The notes below the pieces were generated by a model. The model was not told where the DNA came from. It saw nothing but the letters and a program-made list of their open reading frames with translations, and did no database searches. From positions 124,001 to 188,000 of the forward strand of contig NZ_JBAOJI010000003.1 of NCBI RefSeq assembly GCF_037080055.1: a stretch of DNA of 64,000 nucleotides, written 5' to 3'. This stretch comes from Halovenus sp037080055 (GTDB lineage Archaea > Halobacteriota > Halobacteria > Halobacteriales > Haloarculaceae). Numbering within the stretch: position 1 is the stretch's first letter; the number at the start of each line of letters is the position of its first letter. The position numbers and the translations under genes are program-made. This document shows, in pieces, positions 33,394-42,618 of this stretch.

Positions 33394-34614
33394 TCAGACG
33401 AGCAGCGTGTTCAGCGCGTCCGGGACGACCAGCACGTCGCTGTCGGGGTCGATTGCTTCTGCGACGCGGTCGCTTGCAGACAGCAGACAGTCTTCGACCA
33501 GATCCGGACACCCGCTGTTCGTGACCCACACGTCGTGCTCACGCAACGCCCGCGCCAACACGAAGGCCCGCTGTGTCCCCGGTTCGTAGCCCGAACGGAG
33601 GTCGTCGTACAGTGCCGTTGCACTCTCCGCCGCCGAGAGTTTGTCGTAAAAGCGCTGCTCGCCGCGGCCCTCGCCGGCTCCCTCGGGCAATCGCGCCGGA
33701 AGCACGACCCGCCCACCGTCTCGGAGCGGGTTATTCGCACCGAGGACGACGTAGGTGGCCGCGCGACTCGCCTGATAGAGATTCGCGTCTTTGGGTGCGC
33801 CGATGCCCGCGACGACAGCGTCGTACTCCTCGGATATCTCGACGGACAGCGCTTCCCTCGCCGTTGCCGCGAGTGATTCGACAACGTTCCGTGGCTCCCC
33901 GGCCGCGACACCCGTGATTCCCGCGGGGCCGTGGGTGACGTTCAGACAGAAATCTACACCGAGCGCGTCGCCGGCGTCGTCGACGAACGCCCGGAATGGA
34001 TTGTGGTCGATTCGACCAAGTCGCACGCCGTCGCGGGCGAGCATCTCCGGGCCGTGGCTGTATCTGATCTGTGCCTCCCCGCCCGCGCCGATCACCGCGG
34101 TCTTCGCCCCGCCGGAGAAGCCCGCGTACTGGTGGGGTTCGACCATCCCCGTCGAGCAGACGAGATCTGCCTCTGCGACCGGTTCGAATATCTCGATCGG
34201 ACAGTCCTCGACTGTCCCCACAGTTCGAGTTCGATCCGGATCGTGGTTGACCGTCAGATCGGCGTGCTCACCCAGCGCCGCCTCGATTTCCTCGTCGGTC
34301 ATCGGCCGGTGGAGTCCGAGTCCGATCACGACTGTCACCTGCTCGCGGTCGACTCCTCCCCGGTCGAGTTCCGCCAGCAGCACGTCGAGCAGGATATCGT
34401 CGGGCGTCGCGCGGGTCACGTCGGTAACGACGATTGCGACCTGATCGTCGGGAGTGACGCGCTCCGCCAGCGGTCGCCCGAGTGGATCGGCCATTTCCCC
34501 GCGAGCCTGCGCCCCGACATCGATTTCGTCACCGCCCTCGGGCACTGCTGTCGTCACTGCACACGAAGGTAATTCGATAGATATCGTCTCCCGACCCAGC
34601 GGTACGTCGACCAT
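33394..34614 (-). CDS. larA: LarA-like nickel-pincer racemase (DUF2088)
   Basis: 406 residues. LarA racemises or epimerises hydroxy acids with a nickel-pincer nucleotide covalently bound to a Lys. Motifs that can be aligned with LarA: Asp65/Arg68 in VTDVTRATP, His102 in GLHRPMT, His161 in PHQYAGFSGGAKT with Lys171 as the cofactor lysine. The partner genes larB, larC and larE, which make the cofactor, are not in the window. The ATG at 34614 removes a nine-residue leader. The substrate could be another hydroxy acid than lactate. Confidence 0.85.
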   Translation of the reverse strand: MVDVPLGRETISIELPSCAVTTAVPEGGDEIDVGAQARGEMADPLGRPLAERVTPDDQVAIVVTDVTRATPDDILLDVLLAELDRGGVDREQVTVVIGLGLHRPMTDEEIEAALGEHADLTVNHDPDRTRTVGTVEDCPIEIFEPVAEADLVCSTGMVEPHQYAGFSGGAKTAVIGAGGEAQIRYSHGPEMLARDGVRLGRIDHNPFRAFVDDAGDALGVDFCLNVTHGPAGITGVAAGEPRNVVESLAATAREALSVEISEEYDAVVAGIGAPKDANLYQASRAATYVVLGANNPLRDGGRVVLPARLPEGAGEGRGEQRFYDKLSAAESATALYDDLRSGYEPGTQRAFVLARALREHDVWVTNSGCPDLVEDCLLSASDRVAEAIDPDSDVLVVPDALNTLLV

Positions 34615-34680
34615 GAAACATTCTGGACTCGGGACGATCAAAACGGTTCGGATGGATTGCAGCCGCCGACGAAAACAGCG

Positions 34681-35466
34681 TCAGTCAGTCGCGACTTTCG
34701 TCGTTATCTGGTGGACGCGGTGGCCGTTCTCTCGACATTCTTCGAGTGCGAGTTTGGCGCGGTAGCCGGCGTCGTGGGCGGTCAGGCCGCGGCCGACGCC
34801 AACCTGCATCTCGATGTCGGCCCGTTTGCGGACGGCATCGCGTGCGTCGTCGAAGACATCTTCTGAGAGTCGCGGACAGACTGCAATGATGTTGTCCCCG
34901 CCGACGAAGCGGGCGATGCTGTCGTGTTCGCTCTGCATGTACTCGGCGAGTTCGAGCGTGGCGCGGCGGACATCAAGCGTCGTCCGTGCGGCGTTGACGC
35001 TGTCGGTGTAGGTCCCGGTCACGTCGACGATATCGAAGTGAGCGATGGTCACCTCTCCCTCGGCGGGGTCGACAGTTCCGTCGGTCGCCAGAATCTCCGT
35101 TCTGTTCGGGTCCTGTGCGCTGCCGGCGTCCTGTAGCACTTCGGTCGCTTTCCCGAGCGCTTCGAGCGGCGTCGACGCGGCCCCGATGCCGATACTCGCG
35201 GTGATCGGATACTGGTTGCGGACGTGTTCCTGGAACCGTTCGTGCGTCCGGCGGTCGATGCCGTTGGTCACGCCGATGATGTTGTCGAACCGGTCGAAAA
35301 ACGCATAGCCGTCTTCCCGGCCCACGAAATCCGCAAAATCAGCGTAGAGGTGGGCCTGCAAGGACTGCAGATCAGTCTCCCGCCGTGGCGACGGCGTCAC
35401 CGTCCACGGACCGTAATTGTCCAGCTGAACGAGCGAAAGCTGGACCGTCTCGTTTGTTCTCGTCAC
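34681..35466 (-). CDS. arfA: GTP cyclohydrolase III
   Basis: 261 residues. It converts GTP to 2-amino-5-formylamino-6-ribosylamino-4(3H)-pyrimidinone 5'-phosphate, the first step of archaeal F420 and riboflavin synthesis. The fold is a duplicated cyclase/GGDEF-like domain: first half SLVQLDNYGPWTVTPSPRR and DRFDNIIGVTNGID; second half GEVTIAHFDIVDVTGTYTDS and FVGGDNIIAVCPRLSED. Length matches the family. It starts with a GTG at 35466; a TATA element at 35488-35496 lies 26 nt upstream. Confidence 0.95.
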   Translation of the reverse strand: MTRTNETVQLSLVQLDNYGPWTVTPSPRRETDLQSLQAHLYADFADFVGREDGYAFFDRFDNIIGVTNGIDRRTHERFQEHVRNQYPITASIGIGAASTPLEALGKATEVLQDAGSAQDPNRTEILATDGTVDPAEGEVTIAHFDIVDVTGTYTDSVNAARTTLDVRRATLELAEYMQSEHDSIARFVGGDNIIAVCPRLSEDVFDDARDAVRKRADIEMQVGVGRGLTAHDAGYRAKLALEECRENGHRVHQITTKVATD

Positions 35467-35487
35467 AACCCAGTCTTAGGCTTGGCG

Positions 35488-35496
35488 CATATAAAG
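35488..35496 (-). promoter_or_regulatory. TATA element for GTP cyclohydrolase III
   Basis: Minus-strand CTTTATATG, centred 26 nt before the GTG start at 35466, indicates a leaderless transcript and supports the GTG. Confidence 0.6.
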
Positions 35497-35541
35497 CAAC
35501 AGGAATTCCATCTGTGATTTCCGTCTCAAAAACGTGATGAA

Positions 35542-37992
35542 CTACTCGATCAGTGGTCTCGTCGCGTTCAGGCTGACCGCACAGACGGTCAGGACGGCAG
35601 TGCCCATCACGAACAGCGGGTTCAACAGCCCCGCGATTCCCAGCGGGATGGTCACGGCGTTGAACAGCAACCCGAGCACGGTATTCTGGCGCAACCGCTT
35701 ACGCGCACCCGCCGCGAGGTCGAACGCCGTCTCGACACTCGACAGATCATCCCCCAGTGCGGTGATGTCCGCGGCCTCGGAGGCCAATGCCGTCCCACCA
35801 CCTAGTGAGATGCCGAGGTCGGCCGCGGCCAGCGCGGGGCCGTCGTTCGTTCCATCACCGACCATCGTGACGTGGTCCTCCTGCTGGAGTCGACGGATCG
35901 TCGCCGTCTTGCCCGTGGGCGGGACGCCAGCGAAGACGTGTTCGACCGCGGGATGGTCGCCGAAGAGACTTGCCGCCGCGGCGTCGTCACCGGTCAGGAC
36001 GACGGTCCGGATATCCCGGTCGGCGAGTCGTTCGAGAATGTGCTCCCACTGCTCGCGGGGGTCGTCCCCGAGCACGACGACCCCTTCCGCTCGCCCCTCC
36101 CGACCGATCACGACCGGGAGGTTACCGGCCTCGCGGTGGGCGATGGCCTGGTTTTCGATCTCTTCCGAGACTGCCCACTCGCGCTCTGCGAACAGTGCCA
36201 GATTGCCGACTAACAGCCGTTCGCCCCCGACCGTCCCCTCGATACCCGTATCGTAGCTTTGCACGTCCGTGACGCGGTTTGTCGAGGGCTCCGCTGTCGA
36301 TTCACCGCTCTCTCGTCGGCTGGTTCCGCCATCCGGTCGCTTCTCCGTGCCAAACTCGACGGACGAACTGATCGCCTTGCCAGCCGGATGGGCGGCGTGC
36401 TGTTCGAGTTCGGCGGCCTTCGCCAGCGCGTCGTCGGCCACGTCGGTCGCTAGCATGTTCATCTCGCCCGTCGTCAGCGTCCCGGTCTTGTCGAAGACGA
36501 CGGTGTCGGTCTCGCGCAATCGCTCGAAGACAGTCTCGTCGAAGACGATGATCCCGTGGCTGATGGCAGCCTCGATACTCCGGGCGACCGACAACGGCGT
36601 CGAGAGACCCAGCCCCCACGGATTGGCGATGAAAAGCACGCCCAGCACGGCGAGGATGGCACCGATGACGCTGCGATTCAACCAAAATCCGACGACGCCG
36701 ACGGCGACTGCGAGGACGAGCAACACCGGAATTACCCGCGCGGCGAGTCGGTCGCTCCAGCGCTGGATCCCGTGTGTCGAACTTTGCAGATCCCAGACGG
36801 AGGTCGTCAGCGCATCGAGGCTGCTCGTCGGTGGATCGCCGACCTGGATCGTCGCGCCGTCGTCGGTGACGATCGAACCGCCGATCAGTCGGTCGCCGGC
36901 CTCCTTCCGAACTGGGAGGGATTCGCCGGTGACGACCGCCTCGTCGACCGTACAGGTGTCGGATTCGAGGATGCCGTCGACGGGGACGCGGTCGCCTTCG
37001 CGGACAAGCAGGCGGTCGTTCGGTTCCAGGTCGGAGATATCCACCTCGGTCGTTGTCCCGTCGTCCTCGTAGCGATTAGCTTCGGTCACTTGCGAGACAG
37101 TCAACTCCGTCAGGAGATTGACGGCGCGCTGTTTGGTCAGTGACTCGTAGTAGATGATCGCGACGACGACGGCAGAGATCAGGATGGTCAGATCGAAGTA
37201 GATATTGAGGTTGCTCGTGAGGAAGGCAATCGTGCCGTAGACGTACGCGCTGGTGATCGTAATCGCAACCAGCAGGTCGAGGTTCGGTTGGCGCATGACG
37301 ATACTCACGTATGCGCCCCGGAGCAGCGGCAAGCCAGTGAAGAAGAGGACGACGCCGGTGATGATCATGAAAATCGGCAGGACCATCAGCGCGTCACCGG
37401 GGCCTGCCCCGCCCGAAAAGAAGGCGAGGTCGCCGGTTCCGAGCAGTTCGATGAGGTGGACCGGATAGACGACGGTCACGTACGGGAGCATCATGAATAT
37501 CCCGAAGAGCACCCCCGCCGCGTACCGAAAGCCGAGCATGTCGTCCATCTGGCGGTCGTCCCAGCGCCGGTTGTGTTGATCGGCGACGGTCACCAGATCA
37601 TCCCGGGGCACGACGCTGTAGCCGACCGTCGTCAGTTCGTCTTCGAGTTCTTCGATGCTGATGCGTTCTGGTTCGTACTCGATTCTGATCGTCTCAGTCA
37701 CGTAACTTGCGGCAGCATCGCGTACCCCGTCGCAGTTGGTCGCCCGCCGTTCGAGAAAGGCCTCGCAGGTCGCACAGTGCATCCCGTCGATGTGGAGATA
37801 CACCTGTTCGGTCGCTGAGTCGTCTCCGTCTGTACTCCGGTCGGTCGCCTGAGCGTCCGCTGGCCCTGAATCAGCCGTACCGAGGGTCTGATCGACCTGT
37901 CGACAGCCCGGCGAGCAATACGGCTGGTCGTCTCCCGCTGGCGAGTCAACCGGCTCGTTACAGAGCCGACAGCGTGCTGGATCGTCGCTCAT
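35542..37992 (-). CDS. P1B-type metal-transporting ATPase with NPW in place of the CPC motif
   Basis: 816 residues. N-terminus: zinc-finger-like C8-x2-C11...C26-x3-C30, then an HMA domain with GMHCATC (Cys73/Cys76). Eight hydrophobic helices. Catalytic motifs are complete: VVTGESLPV, DKTGTLT (Asp501), the HP dipeptide in AAHPAGKAI, GDGTNDGPALAAADLG. The intramembrane metal site differs from copper pumps: residues 457-459 are NPW where Cys-Pro-Cys is expected, and the last helix reads MGTAVLTVCAVSLNATRP, not MxxSS. Metal specificity is therefore unclear. The layout resembles CcoI/FixI copper pumps. The ATG at 37992 is preferred to a GTG at 38010. Confidence 0.9.
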   Translation of the reverse strand: MSDDPARCRLCNEPVDSPAGDDQPYCSPGCRQVDQTLGTADSGPADAQATDRSTDGDDSATEQVYLHIDGMHCATCEAFLERRATNCDGVRDAAASYVTETIRIEYEPERISIEELEDELTTVGYSVVPRDDLVTVADQHNRRWDDRQMDDMLGFRYAAGVLFGIFMMLPYVTVVYPVHLIELLGTGDLAFFSGGAGPGDALMVLPIFMIITGVVLFFTGLPLLRGAYVSIVMRQPNLDLLVAITITSAYVYGTIAFLTSNLNIYFDLTILISAVVVAIIYYESLTKQRAVNLLTELTVSQVTEANRYEDDGTTTEVDISDLEPNDRLLVREGDRVPVDGILESDTCTVDEAVVTGESLPVRKEAGDRLIGGSIVTDDGATIQVGDPPTSSLDALTTSVWDLQSSTHGIQRWSDRLAARVIPVLLVLAVAVGVVGFWLNRSVIGAILAVLGVLFIANPWGLGLSTPLSVARSIEAAISHGIIVFDETVFERLRETDTVVFDKTGTLTTGEMNMLATDVADDALAKAAELEQHAAHPAGKAISSSVEFGTEKRPDGGTSRRESGESTAEPSTNRVTDVQSYDTGIEGTVGGERLLVGNLALFAEREWAVSEEIENQAIAHREAGNLPVVIGREGRAEGVVVLGDDPREQWEHILERLADRDIRTVVLTGDDAAAASLFGDHPAVEHVFAGVPPTGKTATIRRLQQEDHVTMVGDGTNDGPALAAADLGISLGGGTALASEAADITALGDDLSSVETAFDLAAGARKRLRQNTVLGLLFNAVTIPLGIAGLLNPLFVMGTAVLTVCAVSLNATRPLIE

Positions 37993-38079
37993 GTCTGTCC
38001 CGCTTGCCACAGTCGGATCCGTCCCGATGGTTGGTAGTTGATAGCACGGACAAATAAATTGTCGGCGTCCCGTCTCTAT

Positions 38080-40176
38080 TCACTCGTGTCCGGGATAATC
38101 CCGCTCGAAGCGCGCTTCGAGTTCGTCGGTGTCGAACTCGACGATCACCGGCCGACCGTGCGGGCAGGCGTAGGGATTGGTACAGTCGTCCAGCGAAGAG
38201 AGCAGGTCTACCATCGAGCCATCGGTCAACGAGGTGTTGCCGGTGATCGAGGGATAGCAGGCCAGATCTGCGATAAGTTCCTCAGCCGCGGCCTCGACGG
38301 TCGCCGCCGCGGCCGCGTCGCCGCCGACGAGGTCGTCGAGCACGTCCCGGATCAGTTCCGGATCGGCCGACTCGGCCACCAGCGAGGGGACGGTCGTCAC
38401 CTCCACAGTTCGGTCGTCGACCAGCGAGGCTCGAAAGCCGAGCGACGCTAGCGCGTCCTCGTGGGAGGCGAACAACTCCGCTTCCCTCGCGGTGAGTTCG
38501 ACCGCAACGGGTTCGGCCAGCGCCTGCGTGGTCACCTCGCCGGTCAGTGACTCCCGGAGGCGTTCGTAGTTGATCCGCTCGTCGGCAGCGTGCTGGTCGA
38601 TCAACACCATTCCCTCGGCCGTCTCCGCGACGATGTAGGTGTCTCGGAGTTGACCCAGGACGCGCATCGAGGGCAGCAAGTCGAACTCCTTTTCGGGAGA
38701 CTCCGAGTCGGCACCGAGTCGGGCCTGTTCGTCCCCGCCGCTGAACTTCCGCGACGATGACCCGGGAGTTCGGTCGCGTGTCGTCGCTTCGCTCTCGGAA
38801 GTTGTCTCTCCGTCCGTCGAACTCGCCGCTTCACGTCCGGAACTCGACTCACTCGCTCGTTGGGTATTGGTTTCTGCACTCTCGGTGTGAGTGGCTGTTC
38901 CCGGCACTGTCGGTCGCTCGGCCTCAGTCGAAGTCTCGCCTCGCCGTACTCGTTCGGATCCACCGCCTGTGGATGCCGCCGTACTGTCGGCTGTGTTGGA
39001 CCGCTCCGGATCGCTCGATTCGGGCCCATCGACCGATTTCTCGTCAATTCCGTCCGATTCTGCCGTCCGGCCGTCCAGACTCGCCTGTTTCCGGTCGGTA
39101 GATTCCGGCGCGACTGCCGTTTCGTCGGGAGCAGATTTCCCCCGCGGGGCCGAACTGCGGAGCAGCCCTTCCCGAAGGAGGGCAGATTCGACGGCCGATT
39201 CGATCTGTTCGCTGACGGCCTCCTCCGCGGCGAATCGGATGTCGAGTTTCCGCGGGTGGACGTTCACGTCGACGCTGGCCGGATCGAGTTCGAGGAAGAC
39301 GACCGCGAAGGGGTACCGATCCGGGCCGAGTTGCGAGCCGTAGGCCTCGAAGACGGCGTCTCGGACGGTGTTGGCGGTCACGTACCGGCCGTTGACAAAG
39401 GTCGAACAGTAGTCCCGGCTCGCGCGGTTGGTTTCGGGATGGCTGACCAACCCTGAGATGCCGTCGAGCGGGCCGTCCCCCTCTGTATCGGCGTCGTTGA
39501 TTTCGATCATCGCCTCGGCGACTTCCCGGCCGTAGACCGATAGAACGGTCTCCTGCAGGTCGCCGGTGCCGTTGGTGGCGAAGGTTTCCCGGCCGTTGTG
39601 TTCGAGCGTCACAGCCACGTCCGGATTGGCCAGCGCGTAGTTCGTCACGATCCGGTTGACGTGATCGAACTCCGTGGACTCCTGTTTGAGATACTTCCGC
39701 CGGGCGGGCACGTTGTAGAACAGATCGTCGAGTTCGACCGTCGTTCCCTCGGGACACCCAGCCGGCGAGACGTTCGTAATCTCGCCGCCCTCGACGGTGA
39801 GTTCGGTCCCCTGGGACCCGCCGCGGGGCCGTGAAGTGATCGTCATCCGCGAGACGGCCCCGATGGCGTGCAGGGCCTCGCCCCGGAAGCCGAGCGTTCC
39901 CACGCCGGATTCGAGATCGTCGATATCGCCGATTTTGCTCGTCGTATGTTCCTGTACTGCTTGCCGGAGTGCCGACTCCGACATTCCGATCCCGTCGTCG
40001 CTCACCCGGATCGATTCCGTGCCACCCGCCTCGACGGCGACGGTCACCCGTGAGGCGTCGGCATCGATGGCGTTTTCGATCAGTTCCTTGACCGCGGAGG
40101 CCGGGCGCTCGACGACCTCGCCGGCCGCGATTCGCTCGACCGTTCGGGAATCGAGTTCGGTGATCTGCTGGCTCAT
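38080..40176 (-). CDS. mutL: DNA mismatch repair protein MutL
   Basis: 698 residues. The GHKL ATPase N-terminus is intact: RIAAGEVVERPASAVKELIE, NAIDADASRV, DDGIGMSESA, GTLGFRGEALHAIGAVSRM. A long disordered Ser/Thr/Glu-rich linker spans about residues 330-495. The C-terminal domain carries DQHAADERINYE, matching the endonuclease motif DQHA-x2-E-x4-E, so nicking activity is likely. MutS, usually its neighbour, is not in the window. The ATG at 40176 is used. It is divergent from the FKBP gene. Confidence 0.95.
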   Translation of the reverse strand: MSQQITELDSRTVERIAAGEVVERPASAVKELIENAIDADASRVTVAVEAGGTESIRVSDDGIGMSESALRQAVQEHTTSKIGDIDDLESGVGTLGFRGEALHAIGAVSRMTITSRPRGGSQGTELTVEGGEITNVSPAGCPEGTTVELDDLFYNVPARRKYLKQESTEFDHVNRIVTNYALANPDVAVTLEHNGRETFATNGTGDLQETVLSVYGREVAEAMIEINDADTEGDGPLDGISGLVSHPETNRASRDYCSTFVNGRYVTANTVRDAVFEAYGSQLGPDRYPFAVVFLELDPASVDVNVHPRKLDIRFAAEEAVSEQIESAVESALLREGLLRSSAPRGKSAPDETAVAPESTDRKQASLDGRTAESDGIDEKSVDGPESSDPERSNTADSTAASTGGGSERVRRGETSTEAERPTVPGTATHTESAETNTQRASESSSGREAASSTDGETTSESEATTRDRTPGSSSRKFSGGDEQARLGADSESPEKEFDLLPSMRVLGQLRDTYIVAETAEGMVLIDQHAADERINYERLRESLTGEVTTQALAEPVAVELTAREAELFASHEDALASLGFRASLVDDRTVEVTTVPSLVAESADPELIRDVLDDLVGGDAAAAATVEAAAEELIADLACYPSITGNTSLTDGSMVDLLSSLDDCTNPYACPHGRPVIVEFDTDELEARFERDYPGHE

Positions 40177-40280
40177 CGGCTGGTTAGCGTCGATTGGTGG
40201 GGAACTGACTTCAGACTGCCGGCTGGCTCTCATCGCTGCGAACAGTCGGCCTTTTCACCGTGGACGGCTGAGATACTGAC

Positions 40281-40754
40281 ATGACAATTTCGGACGGAGA
40301 CGACGTGATCATCGAGTACGTCGGCCGACTCGAAGACGGAACATTGTTCGACACTTCGGATCGCGGCCTCGCCGAGGAGACAGGCCTCGCGTCGGAACAC
40401 CCCGACCGTGCGTACGAACCGCTGACGGTCAACGTCGGTGAGGGTACCGTCATCGAAGGTCTCGAAGAGGCGCTTCGGGGCCTGGAGGAAGGCGACTCGA
40501 CCGCCGTCCGAATCCCGCCGGAGAAAGCCTACGGGCCGTACAAAGACTCCCGTGTCGCCGAGTACGACCGCGATGCCTTCGAGGACATGATGGGCGATCG
40601 CACCCTCGAAATCGGCTTCGAGGTCGAAGCCAAAGACTCCGGGCTCCCGGGGCAGGTGACCGAGATCAAAGACGACTTCGTCGTGGTCGATTTCAACCAC
40701 GAACTCGCGGGCGAGACCCTCGAATTCGAGATCGAAGTCATCGACGTGTCCTAA
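40281..40754 (+). CDS. FKBP-type peptidyl-prolyl isomerase (SlyD-like)
   Basis: 157 residues. The FKBP domain holds GDDVIIEYVGRLEDGTLFDT, LTVNVGEGTVIEGLEEALRG and RIPPEKAYG, and the remainder (LEIGFEVEAKDSGLPGQVTE) is the inserted-in-flap chaperone domain of SlyD/archaeal FKBPs. It helps prolyl isomerisation and folding. The stop overlaps that of the convergent HD-domain gene by two bases (TAA on the plus strand, TAG on the minus strand). Confidence 0.94.
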   Translation: MTISDGDDVIIEYVGRLEDGTLFDTSDRGLAEETGLASEHPDRAYEPLTVNVGEGTVIEGLEEALRGLEEGDSTAVRIPPEKAYGPYKDSRVAEYDRDAFEDMMGDRTLEIGFEVEAKDSGLPGQVTEIKDDFVVVDFNHELAGETLEFEIEVIDVS

Positions 40755-41977
40755 CTGTCGAACTCGTCGAGTCGGGCGTTGATCCCCGTCCGCACGTCTC
40801 GGATGCGGGTCCCGTCGAGATCCAGTCCCAACCTTCGAACGGCGGCCGTTCCGACACGTTCGCTCGACTCTGGCGGCGCGTAGACACCCATCCGCCACTG
40901 GTCGCGCTGGGCCTGTTCGAGTGCCGTCACCAGTGTGGACTGCTCGGCGAGAGTTCGAACCTCACCGTTGACGAGCACGCGCGAGGAGGACTCTTTCATC
41001 GTCGGCTTTGCCGGTACGTCGAGAACCACGTCCGCCCGGTCGACGTTCGCTTCGTCGGCAATCTCGCGCTCGAAGGCACGAATCTCCTCGTGATCCGCGC
41101 TGAGCAGGTCTCCGGGGACCGAATCGAGTTCGGTCCACAGCGCCCGCTTGAACAACTCCCGGCGATCCAGTCGTCTGACGATCCGCTCCGTCTCGGAACA
41201 CGCTCTGAGTGTCGAGATGAGATCGTAATCGTCCATCCGCCGGAGTCGTTCGGCGTCGGTCACGTCAGTTTCGAGCACGCGCTCGACGCCGCGGCGCAAC
41301 ATTGCCTTGGCGATGCGGGCGACGTGGTGTTTGTAGACGGTCGGGTTCATCAGCGCCCGAGCAAGGAGGAGACTCTCGGCGCTCTGGACGTTGTTCTCGT
41401 CGAGGACGAGGTCGCCGTCGACGAGGCGTAACTCCCGGATGAGTCGCTCGTGATCGATCGTACCGTAGGGAACGCCAGTGTGGTGGGCGTCCCGGACGAG
41501 GTAATCCATCCGGTCGACATCGAGTTCGCCGGAGACGAGTTGGCCGAGTTCACCCTCTCCGGAGATCAGATCGGCGATACGGTCGGGATTCAGGCCGTGT
41601 TCTGTGAGCGTCTGCGCGACGGGGCCGGATTCGATCAGGTCGTGGACCTCGTCGTGGTACTTGCCGGTGTGGCGATAGAGCACCCCCTCGATGTTGTGGC
41701 TGTACGGACAGTGTCCGATATCGTGAAGCAGGGCCGCGCTACGGACGCGTTCGGCCTGTTTGCCCTCGATACCGAGGTGATCGAGCGCGCGGTCGGCCAG
41801 ATGATAGACGCCGAGGCTGTGTTCGAAGCGAGTGTGATTCGCGGAGGGGTAGACCAGATCGACCGTCCCGAGTTGGCCGATTCGTCGGAGTCGCTGGACT
41901 GGCGGCGTATCCAGCAACTCCTCGGCCACGCCGTGAATCTCGATGTGATCGTGGACACTGTCCTTGATCGTCGCCAT
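40751..41977 (-). CDS. HD-domain phosphohydrolase (SAMHD1/dGTPase-like)
   Basis: 408 residues. The HD motifs are NHTRFEHSLGVYHLA, AALLHDIGHCPYSHNIEGVL, and the later Asp in ELDVDRMDYLVRDAHHTG. The order and spacing match the SAMHD1-like dNTPase subfamily rather than the short HD phosphodiesterases. The N-terminus is HDHIEIHGVAEELLDTPPVQ. Nucleotide substrate and metal are not predictable by eye. The ATG at 41977 is chosen over a 28-residue upstream extension. Confidence 0.9.
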   Translation of the reverse strand: MATIKDSVHDHIEIHGVAEELLDTPPVQRLRRIGQLGTVDLVYPSANHTRFEHSLGVYHLADRALDHLGIEGKQAERVRSAALLHDIGHCPYSHNIEGVLYRHTGKYHDEVHDLIESGPVAQTLTEHGLNPDRIADLISGEGELGQLVSGELDVDRMDYLVRDAHHTGVPYGTIDHERLIRELRLVDGDLVLDENNVQSAESLLLARALMNPTVYKHHVARIAKAMLRRGVERVLETDVTDAERLRRMDDYDLISTLRACSETERIVRRLDRRELFKRALWTELDSVPGDLLSADHEEIRAFEREIADEANVDRADVVLDVPAKPTMKESSSRVLVNGEVRTLAEQSTLVTALEQAQRDQWRMGVYAPPESSERVGTAAVRRLGLDLDGTRIRDVRTGINARLDEFDS

Positions 41978-42008
41978 ACCCGGACTACTTCCCCCTTGGT
42001 GAAAAGGC

Positions 42009-42575
42009 TCAGTACTTTTCGCGGGGCTGTCGGACCGCTTCGAGAACCTCGTACAGATCATCTTCGGTCGCGTCCCCGTTTCTGATCACGTTCCTCGGAT
42101 CGCGGCCGTACTCCTCGACGATTCGGACTGCCCGGTCCGGCCGGTACCCGCGGTCATAGGCGAGCCACGCCGACAAGACCTGCCCCGTCCGGCAGAGCCC
42201 CGTGAGTCCGTGGACGACAGTCGCCTCGTCTGCTGCTTTGCCCGCTTCGAGGAAGGGAAGAATCTCCCCGTTCAGTTGCTCGGGTTCGGCGAGTCTGTTC
42301 GTCGGAATTGATGCGTGTAACGTTCGGTCGGGGCCGAACTCCTCACGATAGACGCCAACGTTCGCCCGCTCTGCTTCGTTTTCGCTGGCCGCGAGCAGAC
42401 AACAGACGCGCTCGATTCCCGCCGACTGCACATCTTCGACCCACTCGTAGATGCAGGTTTCGTGGTCCGCCGCGGCGTGCCACCCCGGCGCACACGAACC
42501 GTAGACATACTCTTCGCCTGGTGCCGCGGGACCAAGTCGATGGGCGTCCTGAAGGAGGGCTTGTGTATTCCCCAT
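42009..42575 (-). CDS. Dual-specificity-phosphatase-like protein lacking the catalytic Cys
   Basis: 188 residues. The fold resembles DSP/PTP: EYVYGSCAPGWHAAADHETC, IERVCCLLAAS, then the loop TVVHGLTGLCRTGQVLSAWL. In active enzymes the signature is HCxxGxxR; here His122 is followed by Gly123, so the nucleophilic Cys is missing although Arg129 and the following T are kept. It may be a phosphate-binding pseudo-enzyme. It shares the promoter region 42576-42792 with the divergent enoyl-CoA hydratase gene. Confidence 0.75.
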   Translation of the reverse strand: MGNTQALLQDAHRLGPAAPGEEYVYGSCAPGWHAAADHETCIYEWVEDVQSAGIERVCCLLAASENEAERANVGVYREEFGPDRTLHASIPTNRLAEPEQLNGEILPFLEAGKAADEATVVHGLTGLCRTGQVLSAWLAYDRGYRPDRAVRIVEEYGRDPRNVIRNGDATEDDLYEVLEAVRQPREKY

Positions 42576-42618
42576 CGTTGGACACCTAGTAGTGCGCTCA
42601 CTTCAGTCTGTGTGTGCA

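Noticed and set aside
36259..37143. Plus-strand frames over the P-type ATPase gene
   Set aside because: Antisense shadows with no domain similarity; the minus-strand P-type ATPase motifs are decisive.
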